A stretch of 64,000 nt of DNA from Caenorhabditis remanei (Eukaryota > Nematoda > Chromadorea > Rhabditida > Rhabditidae). Position numbers and translations under genes: made by a program. This document shows, piece after piece, positions 13,026 to 25,200 of the stretch. The notes below the pieces were generated by a model that saw only the letters and a list, made by a program, of their open reading frames with translations, had not been told where the DNA came from and did not search any database. Position 1 is the stretch's first letter. Each line of letters starts with the position of its first letter. The stretch lies in the NCBI RefSeq assembly GCF_010183535.1, contig NC_071331.1, positions 18,228,001-18,292,000 of the forward strand. The letters run 5' to 3'.

Positions 13026-13977
13026 ACGAAAGCAAGGACGTGCAGAATGTGAAATGATACTCGTCGAAAATTGAAATCAGTGGTTGATACTAATACTGCC
13101 AACAACTAATTTATGTTGATTATTCATTTTGTGTTGTTAGATGAAATTGAAACTGATCTTTTGACTTGCACAGGTATTGTGAAGAACAATGCATGACATT
13201 TCAGGATGTGAGGAGAGGAGTTACAACTTTTTTTTACAATTTAGTTGTCAATATTGCCACTTATGATTGTCTTCGATTGAAGAAGTGTTACTGAGCCACA
13301 GCTTTTTCTTAAGATTCGACAAAGTACAAGAGAACCACGAGAAGTGCACTAAAAATTTAATGTGTACTGCGGTTGCTTAATAAATTTACACATTGAGTAA
13401 TAAAATCATAATGACCTTGGAAACCGCACAATGCTTGTTTTTTTTGCTCGGAGATGTTCATTTGTGTCCGGTAGTTCACTGTTTTGTTTCCGTAGAACTA
13501 TGAGTGTTTCTACATTTTGTTCATCATCCGCCTTCGGCCCCCGTCAAATCTTCTCAAAATCGAGCGGCTGTTCAAAAAACCCAGCCGTTTATTTCTTTCC
13601 ACTTAAAATCCATTAACTTCGATAAACCTATTTAACACTTTTGAACTCTAAAAACTATACGAAATGTGACTAATCTCATCCCGGATTAAAATCCCTTGGA
13701 AATACCCAACGCGGACTAATTAGTCAAAATTTGGTTTTGTAAAAACAAGATAGAAACGTTGAAGTTTTGATGAAATGTGGTAAACAAAATTTATTTAGAA
13801 TATTATCTTTTCGAAACGGAAAGATACGGAAAGAAAGAAGAATGATTATCAAAGATTAGACAAAACGAGATCGTTGGAAGAAGACAATAATTGAGACATC
13901 AGGTTAACAATAAATACTGTTTAAATTGATGAGAAAGCAAGAGGGTGGATATCCGAATCGTGTCGAAGAGGAAAATC

Positions 13978-14502
13978 TCAATACATGTGACGCCGCTGCA
14001 TAAGATATCGCATCACTTTTATGAACGTTTCTGAAATTTACCAAATACTAATTGCCATAATTAGTAATCATGTTTACTCACCGACACTAAATTTGAAGTA
14101 GAACAAGAAACACAATAATCCAATGTATCTCAAATAAAGGAGAGAGTTCTCACGATCAGCCATGAGGTACAAATAAGTTTCAAAGTCGGTGAAAAGCGAT
14201 GCCATTCGTAGTATAAAATTAAAAACAGTCAGACCAATAAGTATCCATGAAGGGAACCGTTTGACTGTTGCCATAAATCTGATAACAACACATTGACCCA
14301 AACACATCGAGATTTTCACGAGGAGTGGACTTCCGAAGATCCGGAATTCATCGCCGCCTTGAATGGTACAAATTTGATGATATAGATAATTGTAGACACA
14401 ATAAATCGATAAGATTTCAACTTCTTTGATTACCGAGAACAGTTCATGTTCTTGTTCTAGTTCAGCATCTCGAGCACGGTTGGGGGGTCTTCTTCTAGGC
14501 AT
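13978..14502 (-). CDS. Small multi-pass membrane protein, family member 1
   Basis: Exons 14502-14082 and 14030-13978 join at a phase-1 intron and give 157 residues. The protein starts MPRRRPPNRARDAELEQ, a basic then acidic cytoplasmic-looking head, and continues with about four hydrophobic stretches (roughly residues 30-50, 63-80, 86-106 and 120-140) and a short basic tail (MRYLMQRRHMY). A possible trans-splice acceptor (TGCTTCAG) lies just upstream of the ATG. The layout of one long membrane exon, a phase-1 intron right after the last hydrophobic segment, and a short tail exon is shared with the three plus-strand genes at 15.6-18.7 kb. Function unknown; I recognise no domain. Confidence 0.75.
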
Positions 14503-14881
14503 TTTTATTGAAGTGCTGAAGCAGATCAGTGGAAGACTGAGCAAAATGACAATCGATGAAAAACTCACTGGTTAGCCTACGGGACACTGTGAAGATAAAC
14601 CGCTGTTAAAGAAATCAGAGAGATATCAACCAATGGAGACGTGCTTCACTATGGAGGGCGGAGGCTCTTCTAGAAATTTTTGAGCACGCGCTTATCGAGA
14701 AGTCGATAATTGAGAGAGTCTACTGACGCACTTGTAGAAAACAAAGAATGATAAGTCTGTCTGGAAATTGTGGATGGTAAGTGTGGAGTTTAAACTGGAG
14801 ATGGAATCAGTTGTAAGGAGAAGAGATGACAAGCAGTATCAAGAATATGATTTACCGGTATAATATTAGCTCGGCACAATT

Positions 14882-14985
14882 CTTACAACTGCGCTCCATC
14901 AAATTGTCCTTGAAAAATGGATCTCTTTCTCTGAGTCTCTCAATTTCGCACACATTTTTCGGTTTCGGTAGAGCGCGGTTGTAAG
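14882..14985. mobile_element. Short MITE with CAACTGCGCTC ends
   Basis: The left end TTACAACTGCGCTCCATC and the right end CGGTAGAGCGCGGTTGTAAG are inverted repeats about 100 bp apart. It lies between the divergent membrane genes at 13978-14502 and 15635-16299. Confidence 0.65.
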
Positions 14986-15634
14986 ACGCGCGCGCTAATA
15001 ATAACAGATTGGAATTCGATTTTCAAAGAATTCCAATCTGATACATGCTCAACAAGAAGGAAACTCATCTGACTGACTTTATTTGGAAAAATTCGAATTT
15101 TCCTCTAAAATCTCTTATTTTTTGCGGTTGTTCAAAAATGAAACCGTTTAAAAATTCTACGTATGTAGGTGCTCGATTCCTGCCGAACGGACCGGGTCAA
15201 AGGAATTTTCTCAAAATTCCAAACAAGTTTTTCTTTTGAAACTCCAGAAACATTCACCTAGGTTGTGGCAAGTTCTTTTTTATAAACTTGCCAATTGGTT
15301 GCTAGACTCCAGTCCGTCTTCGTTTCCTTCTGAAGCTCCGGTTCTCCCAGATTTCTATTATTTAGGCCAGCTGTCAATTTAAGCTCAAACCGCTTCAGTC
15401 TTTTATATAGTCCGTTTCTTGATAACTCTTCTTCCTGTTCAATGAAATCAACTTAATTTGCAAATTATCTTCATGATTCATATTCTCCATCGAACCTCCC
15501 ATTTTGCACAAAAACACGAGACTCGAGGGCCCGCCTCTTTATCACTCTTTCCCGTCTCTAGAGAAAATTATCACACTACGAGAGCACTCACAAATTATCA
15601 GTCGATACGAGCTTCTCCCCTCCAACCTCTAGAA

Positions 15635-16299
15635 ATGATTCAACCGGTTGAAATACCGGATTCTGCTCCGAATCCACGACCACTGAGAATCACCAAAAGG
15701 CAACAATTGATCTCTAAAAATGCTACTATGATCCCAGTGATCCTGGATTCTTTATTCATTATGCCATCCGTTTGTTTCGTTGTAGTCTACGTCTGGATCT
15801 TGTCTCAAGATACATTTTACGTCAATATTCTTCACATAACTTCACTCTTTCTGAAACTGGCGATTGCAAGAAAACAATTCAAAGTAATGAATAACATTAT
15901 GGAACGGACTGTGGACGCTTATATTCGTGCTGGCTCAACCAACATGGATCTGGTATTTATGCGTTTCCTTGTGGTGGTTCATGACTATCTGCTGATTCTC
16001 ATCAAGGGTGGCACCACAACTGAACCATGTGATACTTGGTGCGACGTCCTGTGCGTTTCATTTCTGTCTTACTTTGTGTACAGTCTAGGTGAGTTCGGGT
16101 CGTGTTGCTTTAGGACTAGGAATGGGGGAGGCATAAAAAACATCGAGGACATGCTCCAAAACGTTGAGAAAATCTGAAAATATTTTCTTTTTCAGTCGTA
16201 GCCACGTGTATCATCGAGATCTTCAGAGTCTGGGATGTGCAGATAGAGAATCTCGAAGCGGCGCCGGAAGAAGATCGCCATGCGCTTCAATTTATTTGA
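15635..16299 (+). CDS. Small multi-pass membrane protein, family member 2
   Basis: Exons 15635-16088 and 16196-16299 join in phase 1 and give 185 residues. The start at MIQPVEIPDSAPNPRP was chosen because the frame upstream is low-complexity and the sister proteins begin with the same kind of short polar head. Hydrophobic segments lie near residues 34-58, 61-80, 103-122 and 138-162, followed by an acidic tail (NLEAAPEEDRHALQFI). Conserved position and phase of the single intron tie it to the neighbouring genes. No known family is recognised. Confidence 0.78.
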
Positions 16300-16662
16300 A
16301 TCCTTGTTCACTTCCAGTCCAGATGCTCCCTCTCTCTGATAATCTTTTCTGTGACATGCTCTGCTTCATTTCAAATAATTTTTCTCTAATATTATTTCCT
16401 ATATCAAATACTTTCTCTGGAGCATCTTAATTTTCTAATAAATTATATGTATTGCGCTCTCCGACGTTCTTGCTCATCCTACATACCAAGACTTCATTTC
16501 TCACTGGAACAACTTAACCTACCGTAGTCTTCTAACCAATTAGAAAGCAAGCTGCAACCCAGCCGACTCTCCGCCTCTTCATACCAAGTCCGCTTGCTCT
16601 CGTTTCTCTGCTTCTATCAGATTTCAGACGAAAAACGTTTTGTCAAGAAGCTCACTCGACAC

Positions 16663-17231
16663 ATGATGGTGGAACCTGACTCAACGCCAAGAATACCGAG
16701 GAAACAACTGAAAAGAAACACAGTTGTCTCCTGGCTCGTCTTCTATTCTGATCTTGCGTTTGCTATTGTAGCCTTCGGGCTGATGCTCTGTTACTTCTCA
16801 AATGATTTCCCGACCAGTGTGACTTTATCCCAAGGAGTATCAATAATTGGGAAATCTTATGTGGTATATCGGCAGTATCATATCATACAACAAGGCTTGG
16901 AAGGTACTCAGGAGACATATCGTCAAGCAGGTATTGCCAGTGTAAAATCATACGCACTTCGCACATTCATTCTACTCTGGGATTTATATTTGGAAGTGGC
17001 AAAGTTTTTTATGCACCTCTATGATTGGGATTTTCTGTCTCTCGCAATAATTGGAATATATGTCTCCTATCATGTTTATGTCTCAGGTGAGTACTTTATC
17101 AGTAAGATTGTCACTCTAATCTTGATTTTTCAGCTGAAATTATGCACACTAAGGAGAGATTCTTAATCGATGAAACTGAGGTAGAGGAGGAGAGATTGGA
17201 TAGTATGGGAGTGACTCTTTCTGCGGAGTAA
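16663..17231 (+). CDS. Small multi-pass membrane protein, family member 3
   Basis: Exons 16663-17086 and 17134-17231 join in phase 1 and give 173 residues. ATTTCAG ending at 16627 is a likely trans-splice acceptor 35 bp before the ATG. A polar head (MMVEPDSTPRIPRKQLKRN) is followed by about four hydrophobic segments, including WLVFYSDLAFAIVAFGLML and FLSLAIIGIYVSYHVYV, and an acidic tail (ETEVEEERLD). It follows member 2 by 364 bp on the same strand. Function unknown. Confidence 0.8.
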
Positions 17232-17922
17232 TCGGAATTGAGTTGAAGATTTGAATTGGTTTCGAATTTTGAGTTTGAATTCTTTTTTTTTAAACACTTT
17301 TGTTCAATCTGGCCCGTTCACATATATTTCAAAATATCATCACATTTTCCTATCTCGTCTTGCTTTGGCTCCGGAATAAATCAATATTTTCACCTATGGT
17401 CTATCTGAATCTTTGTACGAAGAACAAATTTCCAAACGCCAAACATGCGGGACCCGAATGAAGCGATGCGGTTGTGTCGCTTGTGCCAGTTCGGCGTTTT
17501 TTTTTCAAATTAGCCGACACCTGATTGGCAAGAAAATAATTTATCCAGAATTCCAGAATACTGCAACAAACTACTCTGAAAATTCAAAAACTCTTTCCGA
17601 AGGTTGCCCAACTCTTGCCCAACTCCTTCCAGCCTAATTTTGATCCTCTGAACTTCTTGCTTCCTATATTCATGACCAATTTTCCTTGACTCATTCAGAT
17701 CCTTGAATAACATTTCCTACGGTATCACATCATCATGCACTTTGGCTATTAGTCGCTCGAGTAATTAGTAATCATTCACATGTCTCATTTCTTTCTCGAT
17801 AACAACGAGACCACGCCTATCTACGAGCTCACGAGCTCCCACTCTCGTTTCTCTATATCTTTCATCAGAAGTCAAGCTCAACGACTACACAGGTTTGCCT
17901 CACCACTCATTCCTTCTTCAAG

Positions 17923-18733
17923 ATGATGGTTTCCGATGAACTGCCTCTTCTCCCTCCTTCTCCTGAATCTTCCCTCAATATCCCTGCTCGCCTCCAAAAG
18001 AAAGCCAAACAAGCAGCATCTCGCCAATGGGTATTGGACATCATTGTGGTGTTTGTCACCATTTTCTATTACTGTGGAATTATGATGTATTTTCCATGTT
18101 TGATGGATCAGATAGCGGCTGGAACTCAATACAAAGAGATGCTCATCAACGAGTCTCTGGATCTAAAACTATCGAGTGTGAGTTCGGAAACTGATACCGT
18201 CTGCTTTAAAAACGGAACATCGGAATATTCGCTCGATACCCTCCTTTTTTTTCTGATACCCAGCTTCTCAATTGCCTGCAAAATTGCCCAATTCATTTCT
18301 ATCACATTTATCGCTTTCAAAATCGAGGAAGGAACTCGGGAATCTGTGCAACGGGCACACAAAGTTACGTATTTCTTTATTTTTTTCCGTCCTTTGCTCG
18401 CCTTTTTTGATTTTATCGTGCTACCATTCTTTATGCATATGCTTCCAATGGTTTCGAAAGAACACCCTGTACTTGTCATGCTGGCATTTTCTCTCTGCCT
18501 TATGCAATTTTTCTACAGCTTTGGTGAGTGATTTCATTCAAATTCATTTGTTTATTTGTTATATATCCTATGTCAATAGACGTCTCAAATTGTTAATTTC
18601 AGCCTCTGCCTGGATTGATGCCACGATTACTATCCAATTGTCAAAGTTCATGAATGGGGTCCACAACGAAGAGGACATCGAAATGACCGAGAGAGATTTC
18701 ATCGACGCCATGCGTTCTGTTGGGGTGCTGTAG
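17923..18733 (+). CDS. Membrane protein, family member 4 (longest)
   Basis: Exons 17923-18523 and 18603-18733 join in phase 1 and give 243 residues. It has the family layout but a longer head (ELPLLPPSPESS, then a basic stretch) and a larger first loop with two cysteines and possible N-glycosylation sites (NES, NGT) between the first two membrane segments. Later segments include LIPSFSIACKIAQFISITF and LVMLAFSLCLMQFFYSF. The tail is acidic (HNEEDIEMTERDF). It lies 692 bp downstream of member 3 on the same strand. Function unknown. Confidence 0.8.
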
Positions 18734-19275
18734 ACTAATTATGGTCCAAACTATTATATTTAACACTGGAAAAAGTCAAATCCTTTTTCTGAAATCTTCC
18801 CGTGTTTTTGCCATATATTTTGTTTTATGTGTACTCTAATCAGTTCTGGATAAACTGGATGTCACACTCGATTTCTCTTGTCTTCTCTCCTCTCTTCATT
18901 ATCTATTCTCTTCATAACACCAACTGCTTCTTTTAATCTTTAAAAATGAAAATATTTTCCGAATAAAAAAGTTTGGTATCGAAGCTTATGGAGTTTTCTT
19001 AATGGTGATCCTGAGCTTCGCCGATTCATTGAAATCTACGGGTCGGGTTTTTTTGTTCAACAGACTCAGGATAGGATTTAAATTTTGAGAAAGTAAACTG
19101 ATAAACATTGAAAAAATTTCTCATATTGATCTGTTTTAGTATTAAAGTACTGAAGAAAAGCTTTAATTTAAATTCAAATTTATCGAATACCTTGAATACA
19201 AAGAAGGCAACAAGTAGTTCAAGTTCATATTAGAAATGTCATAATTTCCTTGGATAAATTTTTGGTATCCAATAC

Positions 19276-22200
19276 CTAATTACCTCGAACAGTCATTTCG
19301 TCTTTTGTGTTATTATGTCCTGGGTCGTATTGAGTATTTCTAATTCTAATATACTCGATTCTACCATCGAAATGAACTATTGCCATGCCCGAACAATTCT
19401 GAAATTGTGTGATGAAGTTTTTCCCGCGTTCAGTAGAATAGAAGATGCATTTATTCAAACTTACATTGTCCTTGTGGTTTGTTGCTGCATAAATATTAAT
19501 ACACTTTGTTCCAAAATAAGGTTTTATTCCATTTTCAACCACCTGAATCAAATTTCATTAAAAAGTTTGCAATCTTGTACTCAAAAACTCACGGAGTGAC
19601 CTCTATAGGAACCATCGAGCTGACATCCCTTCAAAAAAGCATCATGTCCTTCTTTAGAATAGTTGGATGTTGATTTGATTCGTTTACTTGGTGGGAAGAG
19701 TTCACTTCTGCAAAATTCAGAGTAAAACTTAGGCAAAGTAAATAATCCGCTTACGAATTTTCATCTGGATCCCCCCATAGAATATCGTTTCGCACCTTCC
19801 ACTCCTCATCTGTTTTCGGATGCTTCTTGATCTGAAAAACAGAGTTTCAACTATAAATATCATAGTAAAAACATTGCATCCATTTGAATATGAAACTCAC
19901 GAGTTTGAAGTCAGAACGACTTTTCAACAGGGAAGAGATTCCTCCATGCGCACACCACTGTCTGTCATTCAAAACATTTGCAATTGGAAGCTCGTCAAAC
20001 ATTTCATTTGCAGCAATCCAGAAATGTTTCGCTTTTTCTTTCCCGAATGCTCGTCGGCATTCTCTCTGTAATCAAGTAAGTGGGTATGGTGGTTAAAAAA
20101 TAGTGATTACCAAAAATCCGTATTTAAGGTTTATACTGATTTCTTCATGATTTCCACGTGTCATTCGGATTTTTCCCTTGTTCAGTATCTATGAAAAATG
20201 AGTTTAAACTTGCACGATCTCGTAAAAATGAACAAAGTAACATCACTACATCTATACCTCGCCGTCCACGATCTACGTAGTCTCCAAGAAACAAAATAGT
20301 CCTGAATAGTATGTATGTGTAGTTTCGTTTGATTTGCAACAGAAACTTACGCATCTTTATCATAAAGACCAAAATTCAAGGCCCGAGCCAAGTCAAGCAT
20401 CCCCCCGTGAACGTCGCCAACGACAATTGTCTTTTTACGATTCAGACGAACGAGAGCAGGTTCCTCGATCACTATTTTCTTTGCCATTTTGAGAATCGAC
20501 ATGCATTGCTCGTAGGTAAGTGGAAACTGAAATTGAATGAAGAATTTCAACGCGGGATCTTTGAAACACCCACCTCCCCTTCTTTCCACTTTGCAACTTT
20601 CATATTTTGTTCTGTCATCAGTTTATGTATCAATTCGGCCACACTGAGCTGGAAATATTTTGTTGTTGTGAGATAGGTATGTAAGTATGAATCAATAGAC
20701 ACAGTTGACTAAAACACTCACATCTCCTTGAGAAGTTGTATCTTTTCTTTTTCTTCCTCCGCCTCCTCCCTCATATCGTGGATCGACTATCGTCGCAGGT
20801 AGTATTTCAAGCTCTGCAAAAGTTTCTTCTTCAGCATACTTTCCTAGCTGAAATTACACAAATTAGAAGTTCTTTCTAAGTTCCAAATGAGTTTCTTACC
20901 CAATCGCTTAAATGTTGCAGAATTCTCACTGGAAAAGACTGACAAATTTCGGGAGTTTCTTCATCTTTGCTTTCAATACTATCGTATACTTCCTTCCAGT
21001 TTTGTTCTCTTCCTTTAATGCATACATCAGCGCTTTCATCACCTTCTCCGTTCTGTAGTGACACACTTCCACCATCCAAAAAATCCGATTGACTGTCTCC
21101 AGACGTGGCAGTACGTGTGTCTGACTGGGTTTTTTCTAATGGGGTTATTCAGGTCATGTAAAAATGTATTTTAATACATTTTTTCCTTATTCACGATCGT
21201 CGAGAAACTATTTTTCACAAATCTCAGTTTAGCGTTGGTCTAAAAGTGTTTTTCCACTTTTTTGTATTTTTCGACATGCGCATGTAGAAAAACTGTCAAA
21301 AAATGAGAGAGAAATGTAGAAAAATGGGAAAAAAATTTGTAAAAAATACATTTTTCAACGGTCGTGAATAAGGTAAAATATGTATTAAAATGCATTTTTA
21401 CATGACCTGAATAACCCCATAATGTCTGGAAAGAAGCTAATTTTAGAAATACACTGTCAACTAATCGTACCTTTATTGCAACAGTAGGTGTGGATTCACT
21501 CTTGGCTACATCAACAGTCACTTCGTTTGGTGTGGGTTCCATATCAATAACTGTGCTGCTTGAGATTGTCTTCGCGAGATCAGTCGTCATCTCTGGAGTC
21601 ATGTCCTAGAAAAAAACTAAAACCATACTATATGAACGAGTTTCTACCCTAAAGTTGTCGCTTCCTCCTTTGGCAATAAAGTCTTGTGGCGGCAAAATAT
21701 GTGTTATTCCGGGTTTTTCGGCTAGAACAGTGAGATCTTCCATTTTTGTATTGTGAATATTGATTAACTGGAATAAATTATTATAATTTAGTAATGAACT
21801 CTAATTAATTTTCTGCTACATATTAGGAACGGATTAAAAGCTGAAAATCAAAATATTTTGGTTACAACTTGTTTTCTATACATAGAGTATTTCAATTTTT
21901 AAACCCGTCTGTGTTAATAAATAATTTACTCACGTCTTCTAAAGATGGAATCCTGATTTCTATCTCTCTCGAAATAGTATTCGGTTTAGCGAATTCTATT
22001 TGATCGGTCTGCAAGCAAGACAACAAAACAACATATGTGATATAAAATTAAAACAAACCGATAACTCTTTTTCTTTCTTGACAGGATCAGGCACATTCGA
22101 TTCAATTTTTTCCCCTTCCAGTGTGATTCCGCTGTCTGGTCGTCCTTTTATTTTTTTCAATGAAGCTTCGATAACAGGATCATTTTGATAATCATCATTA

Positions 22201-25200
22201 TCATTATCATCTTCGTTATCTTTAAAAATATGTTTTTAAATTTGCAATTACTTTTTTGAAACTTACGGTCTGGTTTTTGTAACAGAGGAGTAGTTGAATT
22301 GATAACTGGTCGTGGCGGTGGTGGTGGAGCTGGATCGTTATCAACCCGTTTCTTCGGTTTTTCTTTTATTTTCATTTTCTCGATACACTGATCCAAACAC
22401 CTTTTAATTGGCCCAGCCCATTTCCATGTGGTTTTCTTCTCACAATCAGGTTTGACAACTGTATGATCCTTCTTCTTTTTCTTACGATATACACAAATAC
22501 CGACCACTACAGCAACAACGATCGCTAGAATACCGCATCCGATTCTAAAAGAATTAGTTTTCAAAAATCGGGAGTATCTAGAATTTTCTGTTGACTTACA
22601 AAACATACACATAACCTGGGAACCCAGCCTGAAAAATCAAACTCAATGGCTTTCATCAAATAATTTTTTGTTATGGTTGTTTATCAAAAACGTGGTTTCA
22701 TGAAAAATAGTTCCTAAACTTTCCCAAAAACTTACTGCTATCGTCGTTGTTACAAGAATGTTTCGCATCTTCTTCAGACGTGGCTGAGCAGAGAGAAACG
22801 TAACTATGAGCATGAATGAATCCAATCCAAACTTTAATTTAGTTTTTGCATTCACAAAGTCAATAGTATCCAAATTCTTCACCCTGTTCAGTGTGTCATA
22901 ATCGGGTATTGGCAGGTCATTGTATTGAAGTTTTTCAGACAGTGACCTCATTTTCAGCATAGCCATTCCATCGAAATTGAGCTTCATTTCAAAGAATTTG
23001 GAGTATTCATTGAGCTTCTCCGGTTTTGTATTGATATTTTTGTTCACCTCATTCGTCAAGACTAGAAATTTCTGCAGCATTTTCTTTGATTCAGAATTCC
23101 ACAATGTTTCCAACTCTTTCCTTGCGTTTGCATCTGTCATCTTTTTTATCGCGTCTTCAATTGTTTTCTCAGCATTCAGAAGTGCTTGAATATCATTCTT
23201 TGACGTGAATCCTGCAGCTAAATCTCGGAATAATTTCACAGCGGAGCTGATACCACGCAGGGTGCTCCACCGATACTTCAAAACCGATTAAAATCGGTTA
23301 TTGATTAAAAAATCGGTGAAAATATGAGCCGGTTTTTAAAAAAGAAATCGATTTTTCTCCAGGGAAAAATCGGTTAAAATTCGATTTTCTTCGATTGTTT
23401 TGAAAAAAAAACCGATTTTGTTCGGTTTAGAAACCGATTAAAACCGATTAGTTTCCGATTTTCACCGGATTTTCTGAAAGTTCAAACTCTACGGCGGTTT
23501 GTCACGTTTTTATCATATTTTGTTCAAATTTTCTTTAAAAATAGAAAAAAAACGTGTGACGTAATCGAAACGTGACAGTTTGAATTTTCAAAAAAACCGG
23601 TGAAAATCGGTAAAAATCGAAGAATAATCGGTTTTTTAACCGGTTTCAAAACCGATAAAAACCGAAACCGAACGGTTTTTTTCAAAACACAATCGAAGAA
23701 AATCGATTCTTCTCCGATTGTTGATCGATTTCCTACCGATTTCAGTTTTTGAGAAATCGGTTAAAATTCTTCGGATTGAGAAACGATTTTCATCGGTTAA
23801 AAAAAATCGGTTTTTCATCGGTTTTACCTTCGGTTGAGCACCCTGATACCACGAACTGATTTCATTGCATCTTCCAGTTTACCATCGGATTTTGTCGAAC
23901 GAGTTTTTCTCAATTTTCGTGCACTTTTGAAGTCGTTCCATGCTTTGATGATTGGCTTTTGGGATGTTGCCAGCTTTGAAATTTCACTCATTTCCTTATT
24001 ATCCTTTTTCAGTTTTAGAACAGCAGTTAGAGAATCTCGTTGATCGATAACTTTCTTCGCATTTATAAACACTATCTTGTTTTTGAGACAATTTGTTATC
24101 GAATCCACTTTGTTGTTTTTAAGCCATTGACTTGCATTAGGAACTAATGTATCGACTTTTGAAGCTGTCGCCCACGTGGTCAATTCTGATGTTGTGACAC
24201 CATCCAGACTCCCTTTCAAAGCATTCAGCTCAGATTGAACAGTGCTTAAGTCAGCACTAGATCTGACTGCTTCAATCGTACCGGCGACATCGTTAGTTAT
24301 AAGACCCTTCAGAGTAGTGAGCTTACTCCCATCAAAACTGATTCCATTGTATTTTCCCGTAAACTCATGTCCAAACTTTCCAAGAGATTTTACATTACTT
24401 TGTTCCTGACCCCAGATGGAAAGACTCAATCCACTCTCGAGAGTGCTCAACTGATTAACACACTTTTGTATTGACTCGTATTCATCAAAACTGCCCATTT
24501 CCTGTTTAGCTGACTCCAACGTCTTAATTAAACTTAATCCATTGATCACAATATTCGGATCTTTCGAAGCAGTTTTCGCAGAAGAAAGAGGCTCCAATTG
24601 CTGAGCCAAATTAAGAACAGACGAAACCATTTCCCCGATACCCTCTAGTTCGGAAAATCTTGCAATCGAAGACTTCAAATCGGCCGAAAGATTTTTGAAA
24701 TCATCTAGTCCATTGAAAAACCCACTTGTCATCGATTTCTCCGCCATCGATAACTTCATCCCATCACTAACATCCACTAACAATTGGATTCTCCTTTTCA
24801 AATCTTCTTTGGATAGAAGTTTCTTTAATTCAGTCGTCGTTGCAGTTAGTTCGTTCATTTTTTGATTTAACTCTTCAATTGGAATTCCACTATTTTTTAG
24901 CGACGTAGTTACGCCTGATAGTTTCAGAAAATTCTCAATTGACGTCTTTAGCTTGTTCTCTTCCAGCGCTTCAATTTGTGCCTGAGAAAACTTTACTGCG
25001 AGGGATTTTGAAGAGTCGAGTATCCCATTGATGTTTTTTCTTAGAGAAAACACATGCCCAAGTGGATCTTCAATTTTAGTAGTACCAGCATTAGCAGCAA
25101 GCAAACCAATCAGTTCTTCAACCTGGGATTTGAGGCTTACAACAACAGAATGAGATTTTTTCAGTTGTCCTAATGCTTGTAAAGAACTTCCATCATCGAA

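Larger units (their letters stand above)
9143..13977. other. Intergenic region without recognisable gene
   Basis: AT-rich DNA between the glucuronyltransferase 5' end and the first membrane gene. Frames here are short and without domain character. It contains a CT microsatellite (9299-9340) and a MITE (12790-13025). No convincing exon with both splice sites was found. It probably holds the promoter of the minus-strand glucuronyltransferase. Confidence 0.5.

Noticed and set aside
16164..16430. Separate 88-codon gene after membrane family member 2
   Set aside because: It overlaps that gene's short tail exon in another frame; the tail exon has a proper acceptor and phase.
23290..23840. Dense repeated AACCGATT/AATCGGTT units that at first look like a regular repeat array
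   Set aside because: The spacing is irregular, the unit occurs in both orientations, and the block is bounded by terminal repeats and an 8 bp duplication; it is a MITE, not a CRISPR-like array.
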